DNA of 64,000 nucleotides from an uncultured Bacteroidales bacterium. Its GTDB lineage: Bacteria; Bacteroidota; Bacteroidia; Bacteroidales; UBA932. The translations under genes and the position numbers were made by a program. Below the pieces are notes generated by a model. It was not told the DNA's origin, did no database searches, and worked only from the letters and a program-made list of their open reading frames with translations. Where the stretch lies: NCBI GenBank assembly GCA_900321655.1, contig ONWU01000015.1, positions 1-64,000 of the forward strand. The letters run 5' to 3'. Position 1 is the stretch's first letter, and each line of letters starts with the position of its first letter. Below, piece by piece: positions 44,213 to 51,848 of the stretch.

Positions 44213-44803
44213 TTATTCAACCTGTAAAGATAAGTATTTCCCTTTTCTTTTCCAATGGAAATACCCATAGACTGCACTGGCGATGTATGCCGTATACAGC
44301 ACGGCCATCCAATACTGCCCCGTGGAAAGACAGAGGGTGGTGGTGAGAATATCGGCCACGATCCACAGCAGCCACTGCTGCAAATAGCTCTGGGCCAGCC
44401 ACCAGGTGGCGATGACACTGAGGGTGACAGCCACGGCATCCAGCCGGGGGGCCGGGTCTCCCGCGGCCCGGAGCACCTGCATCAGCGCCAGGGAACCCAG
44501 CACAAAGAGCACGGCGCTCCAGATGGCCACCGCCCGGGGAAGACGGGCAAGATGGATCTCTCCCTCCCCCACGGCTTCGCTGGCCTTTCTCCACTGGATG
44601 AAGCCTATCACCGACACCACCACGTAATACAGGTTCAGGCCCATGGAAGCCCAGACGTGGGTGATGGCAAACTCAAAAGCACAGGCTGTGCTTGTGAGGA
44701 TTCCCACCACCCACATACTGTTTTTCTGCAGAATCTCCAGCACCAGGTATACCACTCCGGTTACCAGGGCGAAGATCTCTATGGCCTGAATGACAGTGTC
44801 CAA
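44213..44803 (-). CDS. pnuC: PnuC-type vitamin/nucleoside transporter
   Basis: 196 residues, seven hydrophobic spans. The PnuC signature is seen in LQKNSMWVVGILTSTACAFEF, GLNLYYVVVSVIGFIQWRK and ATWWLAQSYLQQWLLWIVADI. The family moves nicotinamide riboside by facilitated diffusion, with relatives for thiamine or riboflavin. No THI or RFN riboswitch is seen upstream, since the FKBP gene abuts it directly. Confidence 0.88.
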   Translation of the reverse strand: MDTVIQAIEIFALVTGVVYLVLEILQKNSMWVVGILTSTACAFEFAITHVWASMGLNLYYVVVSVIGFIQWRKASEAVGEGEIHLARLPRAVAIWSAVLFVLGSLALMQVLRAAGDPAPRLDAVAVTLSVIATWWLAQSYLQQWLLWIVADILTTTLCLSTGQYWMAVLYTAYIASAVYGYFHWKRKGKYLSLQVE

Positions 44804-45412
44804 TTAGCGAACTTCAATCAGTTCCACCACGAACTTGAGGGCGCTGCACGGAGGAATGCCATGGGTGCCGCTCTCACCGTAAGCGAGATGATAGGGCAGG
44901 TACAGTTCGTACTTGGCCCCTTCGCTCATCAGCTGCAGGCCTTCGGTCCAGCCCTTGATCACCTGATTGAGGCCGAACTCGATGGGCTCTCCTCTCTTGT
45001 AGGAGCTGTCAAACACCTGACCGTTGGGGAACGTTCCCTCGTAGTGGCAGTACACCTTGTCCGTAGCCTTGGGCTTGCGGCCGGTGCCTTCCTTGATTAC
45101 CTTATACATAAGACCGCTGCCGGTGGCTTTCACCTCAGGGTCTTTGGCCATCTGGGCCAGGAATTTCTCTCCTTCTTCCTTGGCGGCGGCGCCGGCTGCG
45201 GCGGCCCGCTCGGAAGTCTCCTGCTCCAGTTCCTTGTAGAATGCCTCCAGGGCGGTACCGGCCTCGTCCATCGAGAGAGCCAGCTTGCCACCGGTGAGCA
45301 TATCCTTCAGGCCCTGAAGGAAGTCATCAACATTTGCCACGTGGATTCCCTGCTGATAGAAGCTGGAAGCCACGCTCATACCAAAAGCGTAAGATTTTTT
45401 ATCCATATTCAT
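44804..45412 (-). CDS. FKBP-type peptidyl-prolyl isomerase
   Basis: 202 residues. The N-terminal dimerisation helices (about 1-95) carry YAFGMSVASSFYQQGI and an Ala/Glu-rich segment. The C-terminal FKBP domain holds VYCHYEGTFPNGQVFDSSYKRGEPIEF and VIKGWTEGLQLMSEGAKYELYLP. This is the FklB/Mip-type layout. No signal peptide is seen, so it is likely cytoplasmic. The start can be at 45412 or the second ATG at 45406. It heads the six-gene chain to queC. Confidence 0.93.
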   Translation of the reverse strand: MNMDKKSYAFGMSVASSFYQQGIHVANVDDFLQGLKDMLTGGKLALSMDEAGTALEAFYKELEQETSERAAAAGAAAKEEGEKFLAQMAKDPEVKATGSGLMYKVIKEGTGRKPKATDKVYCHYEGTFPNGQVFDSSYKRGEPIEFGLNQVIKGWTEGLQLMSEGAKYELYLPYHLAYGESGTHGIPPCSALKFVVELIEVR

Positions 45413-45429
45413 ATTATTGTATTGCGGTC

Positions 45430-45462
45430 AAAAAAAGCTCCAGCAAAATGCTGAAGCTTTTT
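45430..45462 (-). terminator. Terminator of the tRNA-Thr gene
   Basis: Minus strand: AAAAAGCTTCAGCA pairs with TGCTGGAGCTTTTT (one mismatch) around a 3-base loop and is followed by T residues, 1 base after the tRNA 3' end. Confidence 0.85.
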
Positions 45463-45463
45463 G

Positions 45464-45536
45464 AGCCACTCATCAGGCTCGAACTGACGACCTGCGCGTT
45501 ACGAATGCGCTGCTCTACCGACTGAGCTAAAGTGGC
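45464..45536 (-). tRNA. tRNA-Thr (anticodon CGT)
   Basis: Minus strand cloverleaf: acceptor GCCACTT/GAGTGGC, D stem GCTC/GAGC, anticodon loop TTCGTAA (anticodon CGT), T arm with TTCGAGC. The base pair next to the anticodon loop is an A-C mismatch. The discriminator is T and CCA is not encoded. Confidence 0.92.
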
Positions 45537-45585
45537 TTATCCGATTGTGATGGATCGGGACTGCAAATATACAAACAATTTTTTG

Positions 45586-45593
45586 TATTTTTG
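45586..45593 (+). promoter_or_regulatory. -7 box of the BaiN-like gene
   Basis: TATTTTTG, 16 bases before the ATG at 45610. On the other strand, TATATTTG at 45564-45571 probably serves tRNA-Thr. Confidence 0.55.
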
Positions 45594-45609
45594 CAACAAA
45601 TTTGAATCT

Positions 45610-47109
45610 ATGCGTTCTGATATTATTGTCATTGGCGGAGGAGCCGCCGGGCTGATGGCCGCTGTAGGCGCTGCCAGAGTACTAGCCGGAAGTGAAAACG
45701 GCGGCACGGTGACCGTGCTGGAAAAAATGCCCAAGGCGGGCCGCAAAGTAATGATTACCGGCAAGGGCCGATGCAATTTCACCAATGTCAAGGACTGGGG
45801 AGATTTCAGCTCCCACATCCGTACGGACGCCAATTTCGTGAGTCCCTCCTGGCACAACCTCACCCCGGAAGGGATGATGGATTTCCTGAAGGAATTCGGT
45901 CTCAGAAGCGTTGTGGAACGTGGAGACCGCGCCTATCCCGCCACCCATATGGCCGGAGATGTGGTGGATACCCTCCTGCGGGCCTGCACCCTGAGCGGCG
46001 TGAAGGTTGTGACGGACTGTGAGGTCAAAACCATTGACGTAACGCCCCGCGGCTTCAGCCTGGACTGCGTGCAAACCAGCCGGAAGCAGATCCGCATCCC
46101 CGTGGAAGATCCCCGGAAGCTCCGTCCCGGAAAGCCCGCCCCCACCCGGGAAGAGATTACCATAGAACCCATAGAATACACCTGCAAGAAACTTATCGTG
46201 GCCACCGGCGGCCTGTCCTACCCCGGCACCGGCAGCACCGGAGACGGCTATATGTGGGCCGAGGAACTGGGCCACAGCGTAGACGACTGCTTCCCTTCCC
46301 TCACCGCGCTGGTGCCCGTGGGCTACAAGCAGGACCCTTCCCTGGCCGGAGAAATCAAACAGGCTTTCCGCAGCCGCACGGTATATGGAAAGACCAAGGA
46401 ACGCAAGATTGCCCCGCTGCCCAAATGGTATCCCACCTTTGAGAAACACATTGAAAGGGTAACGCCTATGAGTGAACTGGGAGAACTGTTCAACGGCAAC
46501 AACCTGGAAAACGTGCAGCTGAGCCTCTATGTGAACGGAGACCTGGTACAACAGGAGTTCGGAGACATCGAGTTCACGGACGGCGGCCTGGAAGGCCCGC
46601 TGGGCTTTATGGTAAGCCGCCGCGCCGTCAAAGCACTGAATGACGGGCAGAAAGTGAGCGTCTCCATTGATATGAAACCCGCCGTGGAGCTGGAGAAACT
46701 GGATGCCGATGTGCACGCCAAGTGGGAGGAAGTGATTCACGACGAGCGTTCCAAGGGCCAGAGCTTCCAGCGCCTGTTCCGCATTATGCTGGGTAAACTC
46801 ATTCCCTGGAACCTCACCCTGGCTTTTCTCAAGACCAACTCCAAGGTAAGTGTAGACACCCTGGCCCAGGCTCTGAAGGACTGGAAGATGGATATCGCCG
46901 GTTTTGTGGGCTTCGAACGTTGTGTGGTCACGGCCGGCGGCATCTCCACCGCGGAGCTTACCGCCAAAACCCTGGAATCCAAGAAGCAGCCCGGCCTCTA
47001 CTTTGCCGGCGAGGTATTGGATATGGATGCCGATACCGGCGGTTACAACCTCCAGCTGGCTTTTAGCACCGGTTATTTAGCCGGAGAATCTGCAGCAAAG
47101 GCCCTGTAA
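45610..47109 (+). CDS. BaiN/HI0933-like flavoprotein oxidoreductase
   Basis: 499 residues from the ATG opening MRSDIIVIGGGAAGLMAAVGA, which is the FAD-binding dinucleotide motif. Other family blocks are MPKAGRKVMITGKGRCNFTN, LIVATGGLSYPGTGSTGDGY and the terminal GLYFAGEVLDMDADTGGYNLQLAFSTG. Relatives (BaiN, YhiN) include a bile-acid 7-dehydroxylation reductase, but most have no known substrate. The frame continues upstream through the tRNA promoter region, so this start is preferred. Confidence 0.9.
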   Translation: MRSDIIVIGGGAAGLMAAVGAARVLAGSENGGTVTVLEKMPKAGRKVMITGKGRCNFTNVKDWGDFSSHIRTDANFVSPSWHNLTPEGMMDFLKEFGLRSVVERGDRAYPATHMAGDVVDTLLRACTLSGVKVVTDCEVKTIDVTPRGFSLDCVQTSRKQIRIPVEDPRKLRPGKPAPTREEITIEPIEYTCKKLIVATGGLSYPGTGSTGDGYMWAEELGHSVDDCFPSLTALVPVGYKQDPSLAGEIKQAFRSRTVYGKTKERKIAPLPKWYPTFEKHIERVTPMSELGELFNGNNLENVQLSLYVNGDLVQQEFGDIEFTDGGLEGPLGFMVSRRAVKALNDGQKVSVSIDMKPAVELEKLDADVHAKWEEVIHDERSKGQSFQRLFRIMLGKLIPWNLTLAFLKTNSKVSVDTLAQALKDWKMDIAGFVGFERCVVTAGGISTAELTAKTLESKKQPGLYFAGEVLDMDADTGGYNLQLAFSTGYLAGESAAKAL

Positions 47110-47141
47110 CCATATCGGATTACCCAATACCCATAAAAGGA

Positions 47142-48419
47142 CTAAAGGGAATGGATCCTTATGTGTGACTTGATCAAAGAACGCACCGGTTCCTCAATTC
47201 CTGTTTCAGATGCGAGAGCTTCAAAAGAGCCTATGGCATCCTTGATCTCTTCCAGAATGGACGAGGCATTTCGGATATCTCCATAATCGGCAAAACGAAG
47301 AAGATCTTCCCTTGTCACCTTCCGGTTTTGCCCGGAAAGGGACATCACGTGACGGTCTCCGATGAACTTATTCATCAGATTGGCGGTGAAAGTGACATCA
47401 TAGGCCGGTGCCAGATGCCAGTTTCCATCCGGTGCCATCACAAAGGAAAAATTCTTGTCGTGGTCATCGCAAACACCAGACAGAAAATTAAAAACCGCAC
47501 GGCGGAAAACCTGCTCCATATCCGAATAAGGGAGCTGCATCTTCCGACAAACGCCCATTAGTTGTTCGTAGGAAACCGTTTCCCCGTTAAGGGCCTGTAG
47601 CGTTGCCACGTGTAACTTTTCGCCTCCTTTCCGGTCGAACCTTTCCGTCAGAAAATGATTCTGTCCTTCAATTGGAAGCAGCCGGCAGTTTTCCATCTGA
47701 ATACCACATTTAACTGCCATTTTATGATAAATCAGTTCTACCTCGGCAGTGGGCCAGATATCCGAATCCCGAAACTTCAGGATATACTGTGTAAAACTAT
47801 CCGGCAAAAGAAACTGTCCGGATCTCACCTCCCCAGTCTCCCAATTGATGGCAATTATGGCCTTGGGATGCATTCCGCCTGCACTCATTCCAACAGCCAT
47901 CAAGTCCCCTATTCCAGGACTGGAGCCCAGATCTACAGAAGCCCCCTCCCGGATCTTCTGAATCTGCCTGGACAACTCATACAGCTCTTCTAGTGCCAGA
48001 ACGTTCTCCGGATCCATTCCTTCATATAGAGCAGGGATAAACTCCAACGCACCCATACCCCGCTTCCCTATGAAGGCCAGTTTGTCCACAGCGGTAATAT
48101 CCGCGTGACGCATTTTCCTATTTTCGGCCCAAGCTGAAAAAACGGCATTGCCCCAATCATCCGGAAGAGAACCGGACAAAAAACGGGGAAGACCCTCATA
48201 TTCTTTTGCCCGGCACCAGTCCGACAAACCCTTCTGAACCATATACACAGAATGGTTATAGGGGCCCAAAGGATCCAGGTCCCACCCGTATGATACATAA
48301 TCCGGATGAAAGGACACTATGGCGCCCAACTTTCCAAATTGCGGTTTATAACCGCCACGCCATTCCAACTTGGCTATTTCCCGACCCCATAATAGGACAC
48401 TGACCGTATTACCTTTCAT
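47142..48419 (-). CDS. hipA: HipA-type serine/threonine kinase toxin
   Basis: 425 residues. HipA N-terminal region and kinase core: phosphate-binding loop with SAGGMHPKAII, catalytic loop CDDHDKNFSFV, metal-binding AYDVTF. HipA of E. coli phosphorylates GltX and causes persistence; the target here is unknown. The coding sequence is more AT-rich than its neighbours and contains none of the GGCCGAT heptamers that pepper the window, both consistent with recent arrival. The start overlaps hipB by 4 bases (ATGA). Confidence 0.9.
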   Translation of the reverse strand: MKGNTVSVLLWGREIAKLEWRGGYKPQFGKLGAIVSFHPDYVSYGWDLDPLGPYNHSVYMVQKGLSDWCRAKEYEGLPRFLSGSLPDDWGNAVFSAWAENRKMRHADITAVDKLAFIGKRGMGALEFIPALYEGMDPENVLALEELYELSRQIQKIREGASVDLGSSPGIGDLMAVGMSAGGMHPKAIIAINWETGEVRSGQFLLPDSFTQYILKFRDSDIWPTAEVELIYHKMAVKCGIQMENCRLLPIEGQNHFLTERFDRKGGEKLHVATLQALNGETVSYEQLMGVCRKMQLPYSDMEQVFRRAVFNFLSGVCDDHDKNFSFVMAPDGNWHLAPAYDVTFTANLMNKFIGDRHVMSLSGQNRKVTREDLLRFADYGDIRNASSILEEIKDAIGSFEALASETGIEEPVRSLIKSHIRIHSL

Positions 48420-48712
48420 CTTTTCCTCCTTTTACCATATAGGCTTTGCGGCATTTCAGGAACCACGCCCTCTATATCTTCCAACCTCTGGATAGCCCTA
48501 AGGAGAGCAATCAAATTATCCAATCGGATAGAGCATCCCTCTCCCCTTTCAAATCGGACAATGGTCATAATGGATACACCGCTCTGGTTGGAAACGTCTT
48601 TCTGAGTGAACCCGAGCGCACTCCGTAACTCCTTGAAACGTACTCCCAGACGGGCGGCCAGTTCCCCGTTGGAGAGCTCATAAATATCTTCTATATATTC
48701 GCCTTCTTTCAT
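48416..48712 (-). CDS. hipB: HipB-type antitoxin (Xre family repressor)
   Basis: 98 residues starting MKEGEYIEDIYELSNGELAA. The helix-turn-helix is LGFTQKDVSNQSGVSIMTIVRFERGE (about 35-60), followed by a basic tail. The frame could start 5 codons earlier (48727), but the -7 box of the only consensus promoter lies at 48717-48724, downstream of that ATG, so the shorter form is chosen. It should bind the inverted repeat at 48725-48773 and repress its own operon, as in other hipBA systems. Confidence 0.88.
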   Translation of the reverse strand: MKEGEYIEDIYELSNGELAARLGVRFKELRSALGFTQKDVSNQSGVSIMTIVRFERGEGCSIRLDNLIALLRAIQRLEDIEGVVPEMPQSLYGKRRKR

Positions 48713-48716
48713 ACGG

Positions 48717-48748
48717 CAAATATACATATTTGATGATTATTGTGCAAA
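48717..48748 (-). promoter_or_regulatory. Promoter of hipBA
   Basis: Minus strand TTTG (48745-48748), 20 bases, TATATTTG (48717-48724). The -33 element falls in the 21-base spacer of the inverted repeat, and the right arm of the repeat abuts the -7 box. Confidence 0.75.
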
Positions 48749-48773
48749 TTTTAGCTAAAAATCATCAAATATG
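48725..48773. promoter_or_regulatory. HipB operator candidate: 14-bp perfect inverted repeat
   Basis: CATATTTGATGATT at 48725-48738 and its exact complement AATCATCAAATATG at 48760-48773, 21 bases apart, flank the promoter core. Arms two helical turns apart fit two repressor dimers or one looped pair. Confidence 0.75.
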
Positions 48774-48786
48774 ATAAGTAGCTCGC

Positions 48787-49383
48787 CTAACGAATCCCCA
48801 GCAGTTTGTGAGTTTGGAGGGAGAGGCGCCAGAGGGGATGTGTCTGAATGTAAGAAATGGTTTCCGCCGTGTTCATATGGCCGCCGGCATCGCAGGGCTG
48901 GAGAAAATGCCAGGTGGCCGGAAAATGCTCCCAGGCCGAGGGATCCACGCCAGGGGCCAGTACCAGTTTCACTTCATCGGCCCTCTTCAGAATCACGGCA
49001 CCGTTGCCCATCAGACCGAAAACCTGGTTTTTGGGACTGAGTGTAATCCAGTCTATCCCTTCCGGCACCGAAAGCGTGCCGTTGGTTTCCATATGCACCG
49101 AATAGCCCGCTTCGTGGAAAGCCTTCAGCAGGTCCTCATCGGCCTGCAGAGAGGGCTCTCCGCCCGTGAGGCAGATGCGGCGGCAGGCATTACCGGCCGA
49201 TGAAGCGGCCTTCACTATCTCCCCGGCCGTCATTTCCTGAAAAGCAGAATGGTCCGTGTCGCAGAACGGGCACTTCAGATTGCACCCGCTGAGGCGGACA
49301 AACACCATAGGAGTACCTGTCCAGAAGCCTTCTCCCTGTAAGGAGTAGAATATTTCGTTAACCCGGTAAGTCTTAGCGTTCAT
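48787..49383 (-). CDS. queE: 7-carboxy-7-deazaguanine synthase
   Basis: 198 residues, radical SAM. The cluster cysteines are C34, C38 and C41 (SGCNLKCPFCDT), preceded by SLQGEGFWTGTP. The SAM-binding CLTGGEPSLQ comes near 75. It makes 7-carboxy-7-deazaguanine from the QueD product on the route to queuosine. The start overlaps queD by 11 bases. Confidence 0.95.
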   Translation of the reverse strand: MNAKTYRVNEIFYSLQGEGFWTGTPMVFVRLSGCNLKCPFCDTDHSAFQEMTAGEIVKAASSAGNACRRICLTGGEPSLQADEDLLKAFHEAGYSVHMETNGTLSVPEGIDWITLSPKNQVFGLMGNGAVILKRADEVKLVLAPGVDPSAWEHFPATWHFLQPCDAGGHMNTAETISYIQTHPLWRLSLQTHKLLGIR

Positions 49384-49702
49384 ACGCCGCCATATTCATT
49401 TCACTCTCCCACACCTCCACCTTGTAGGCATTTTCCACGTGGTCGCAGATCCAGCGGGCTATGTTTTCCGCCGTGGGATTGAAATCGAACACCTCGTTCA
49501 GGTTCTTGTGGTCCAGGGCCGAAGTGATGTCCTTCTTGATATGGGTGAAGTCCGTCACCATGCCGTCCTGGTTCAGGGTTTCGCTTTTGCAGTAAATCTG
49601 CACAATCCAGTTGTGTCCGTGCAGGGCCTCGCACTTGCTCTCATAGGAAAGGGACAGCGCGTGGGCCGATGATATTTCCAGTCTTTTCTTAACGTAATAC
49701 AT
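49373..49702 (-). CDS. queD: 6-carboxytetrahydropterin synthase
   Basis: 109 residues, PTPS family. Zinc histidines H14 (SSAHAL), H28 and H30 (LHGHNW); catalytic Cys24 (SKCEALHGH). It converts 7,8-dihydroneopterin triphosphate to 6-carboxytetrahydropterin. A -7 box TACCTTTG lies 4 bases upstream of the ATG, so the gene can be transcribed separately from the unknown gene before it, with a leaderless mRNA. Confidence 0.95.
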   Translation of the reverse strand: MYYVKKRLEISSAHALSLSYESKCEALHGHNWIVQIYCKSETLNQDGMVTDFTHIKKDITSALDHKNLNEVFDFNPTAENIARWICDHVENAYKVEVWESEMNMAAYER

Positions 49703-49706
49703 AGTG

Positions 49707-49714
49707 CAAAGGTA
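49707..49714 (-). promoter_or_regulatory. -7 box of queDE
   Basis: TACCTTTG on the minus strand, 4 bases before the queD start; -33 element not clear. Confidence 0.45.
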
Positions 49715-49719
49715 CGCAA

Positions 49720-50475
49720 TTATTCTTTATCCTTAAGTGCCTGTTTGAGGGCGCTGGAGGCGCGGGGCCGACGGAAAGTGCCCTGGGACACCGTAAAGCC
49801 GCTCATAATCTCCCACTTCTCATCCTCACTGACGGGAAGTTTGGCCACCTCATCGGCAAAGAGTTTCAGCTGGTCTCCCACGGTGAGCGGATAGTCGTCG
49901 TCTCCGAAAAACTCCTCCGTCCAGCGGAACAGGTCCAGTCTTTCGCGTACAGCCTCCTCCGTCCTCGGCACCTCCGGTCCCCTCCACTCCAGCTGTCCCA
50001 GCCAGATATTCCTCACCGGGCGCTCCTTGCAGCAGCTGAAGACGGTGGGCAGCAGGTTCAGCGTGCCATCGGCCCGGAAAATGGCGTTTTTCCGCAGCGC
50101 ATCGGCCCGGAAGATGAAGGAAGAAAGCGGCGCCTTCACGCCCTGCCATACGGCCAGCTGGAAGACTTTCCGGGCCGATGCCTTCCGGGGGAAAGCCTTC
50201 TCTCCCTGGACGTTGACGTGATAGACGTCAAATTTGGGATGCATCGCCAGGGTCCAGTTGATGCGGCACACGAAGTGGGGATCCGGCACGGCGCCGGGCT
50301 CCAGGATGCACACATACCTCTCGGTCACCTGCGACCAACTGCCGTGCTGGACCTTCAGCGAAGGGTATTCATCGGCCTCTCCGGTAACCAGGTATACCTT
50401 GAACTTCTTGTTCTTTTGAAATGTGAGGGCTCCCAGAATCCGGTCATCGGCCTTGGGAAGAACGATTGCTATCAT
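49720..50475 (-). CDS. Unknown protein, possibly glycosyltransferase-like
   Basis: 251 residues, no signal peptide or membrane segment. I do not recognise the family with certainty. The first half (CILEPGAVPDPHFVCRINWTLAMHPKFDVYHVNVQG) resembles the central part of GT-A glycosyltransferases, where a donor-binding Asp region and an acceptor helix follow each other, but no DxD motif is seen. The second half is helical with a basic, disordered C-terminus (FRRPRASSALKQALKDKE). It overlaps the MATE gene by 4 bases and lies 17 bases before queD. Confidence 0.6.
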   Translation of the reverse strand: MIAIVLPKADDRILGALTFQKNKKFKVYLVTGEADEYPSLKVQHGSWSQVTERYVCILEPGAVPDPHFVCRINWTLAMHPKFDVYHVNVQGEKAFPRKASARKVFQLAVWQGVKAPLSSFIFRADALRKNAIFRADGTLNLLPTVFSCCKERPVRNIWLGQLEWRGPEVPRTEEAVRERLDLFRWTEEFFGDDDYPLTVGDQLKLFADEVAKLPVSEDEKWEIMSGFTVSQGTFRRPRASSALKQALKDKE

Positions 50476-51848
50476 ATATCTTCAACATTTTTAAGCCAGG
50501 TTCCGCGGGCCAGGCGCACCAGGAAGATGCTGCCGCGGAAGGTCAGTTCCACTGCCATACACACCCAGAAGCCCACGAGGCCGAATTTGGGCGTGACAAA
50601 GATAGCCGGAAGGATGCGGACTATCCACATAGAGCCGAAGTTCATTACGCTGGGCCACTTGGTGTCTCCGGCACCCACGCAGGCACCGTACACCACCATC
50701 GCGGCGGCATACCCCAGTTCCGCAAAGGCCTCTATCCGAAGCACTCTTGCGCCCAGGGCGATGACATCCTTATCCGGTGAGAGCAGCCCCATCATCTGAG
50801 GCGCAAAAATATACATCAGAATGGCCAGAAAGCCCATAATGGCCATGGCCAGGAGGGTGGTGATCCAGGCAAAGCGGGTGGCCAGTTCCTTGCGGCGGGC
50901 GCCCAGGGACTGGCCCACCAGCGCCGTGGAGGCATCGGCAATACCGGCTCCGGGCATATAGCAGAGGCTCTCGGCCGTGATGGCGAAGGTATTGGCGGCA
51001 ATGGCGATGGTTCCCAGCGGCGCCACAATCACGGTGGCGGCAATGTATCCACCCCGCAGAAGGAGGTTCTGGAAGGCCATCGGCCCACTGATAGCCCAGG
51101 CTTTTTTCACCGTCTTTTCCGTGGGGCGGAAGCTGCCGGCTTCGTGCGTGAGCTTCAGCTCCGGGCTCTTCAGCGAGAGGAAGGAAAGCATAGCGATGCC
51201 GGTAATCACCTCTGCCAGACCGCTGCCCAGGGCGGCGCCCACCACGCCCATATCCAATATATAGATGAAGATGTAATTGAAAACCACATCCAGCACGCAC
51301 ATCCCGATGCTCAGGAGGCTGGGCACTTTCATATTGCCGCTGGCCTGCAGCATCGCCGCGCACATCCAGTCTATCTGCATCGCCGGCAGGAACAACGCCA
51401 TAATGAGGAAATAGTTGCCGGCATCCTCCACGATGTCCGGCCCGCCACCCAGCCAGTAGGGAAGCTGATGGGAAAGGGCCGCGCCCACAAGGGCCAGCAC
51501 AGAGCTGAAGCCTACCGCCACCGTAAGGCCCTGGCGGAGGACGCTGCGGGCGCTCTTGAAATCGTTGGCGCCGATAAGGTGCGAAACCTGCACGGAAAAG
51601 CCCGAGGACAGGGCAAAGCAGAAGCCGCCCAGAAGCCACAGGCAGGTGGAAACCAAGCCGATGGAAGCCCCCGCCTCCGGGCCCAGGTGCCCCACCATCG
51701 AGGCGTCTATGTACTGCATCAGCACCGAGGAAAGCTGCGCCAGGATGGCCGGATAACTGAGCATCAGGCACAGCCGCACCTGCGCCCCCGTGGAGAGGGA
51801 GCCGCCATTACGGATACGCTGCAGCAATATGTCCTTGGTCTGAGCCAT
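50472..51848 (-). CDS. MATE-family efflux transporter
   Basis: 458 residues, twelve predicted membrane helices in two halves, each opening with the MATE pattern: ALIAQLSSVLMQYIDASMVGHLG-like near residue 35 and GPMAFQNLLLRGGYIAATVIVAPLG near 255. The family exports cationic drugs or metabolites against Na+ or H+. It starts next to the recQ stop without a gap, so the two are co-transcribed. Confidence 0.92.
   Translation of the reverse strand: MAQTKDILLQRIRNGGSLSTGAQVRLCLMLSYPAILAQLSSVLMQYIDASMVGHLGPEAGASIGLVSTCLWLLGGFCFALSSGFSVQVSHLIGANDFKSARSVLRQGLTVAVGFSSVLALVGAALSHQLPYWLGGGPDIVEDAGNYFLIMALFLPAMQIDWMCAAMLQASGNMKVPSLLSIGMCVLDVVFNYIFIYILDMGVVGAALGSGLAEVITGIAMLSFLSLKSPELKLTHEAGSFRPTEKTVKKAWAISGPMAFQNLLLRGGYIAATVIVAPLGTIAIAANTFAITAESLCYMPGAGIADASTALVGQSLGARRKELATRFAWITTLLAMAIMGFLAILMYIFAPQMMGLLSPDKDVIALGARVLRIEAFAELGYAAAMVVYGACVGAGDTKWPSVMNFGSMWIVRILPAIFVTPKFGLVGFWVCMAVELTFRGSIFLVRLARGTWLKNVEDI

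Noticed and set aside
44804..45412. Outer-membrane Mip-type FKBP
   Set aside because: The N-terminus has no signal peptide or lipobox.
48713..48727. Longer start of hipB (5 more residues)
   Set aside because: This ATG lies upstream of the -7 box of the consensus promoter, so it would not be on the transcript.
40955..49702. preQ1 riboswitch upstream of que genes
   Set aside because: queC is embedded in an overlapping gene chain and queD has a box 4 bases from its ATG, so no leader exists to hold one.
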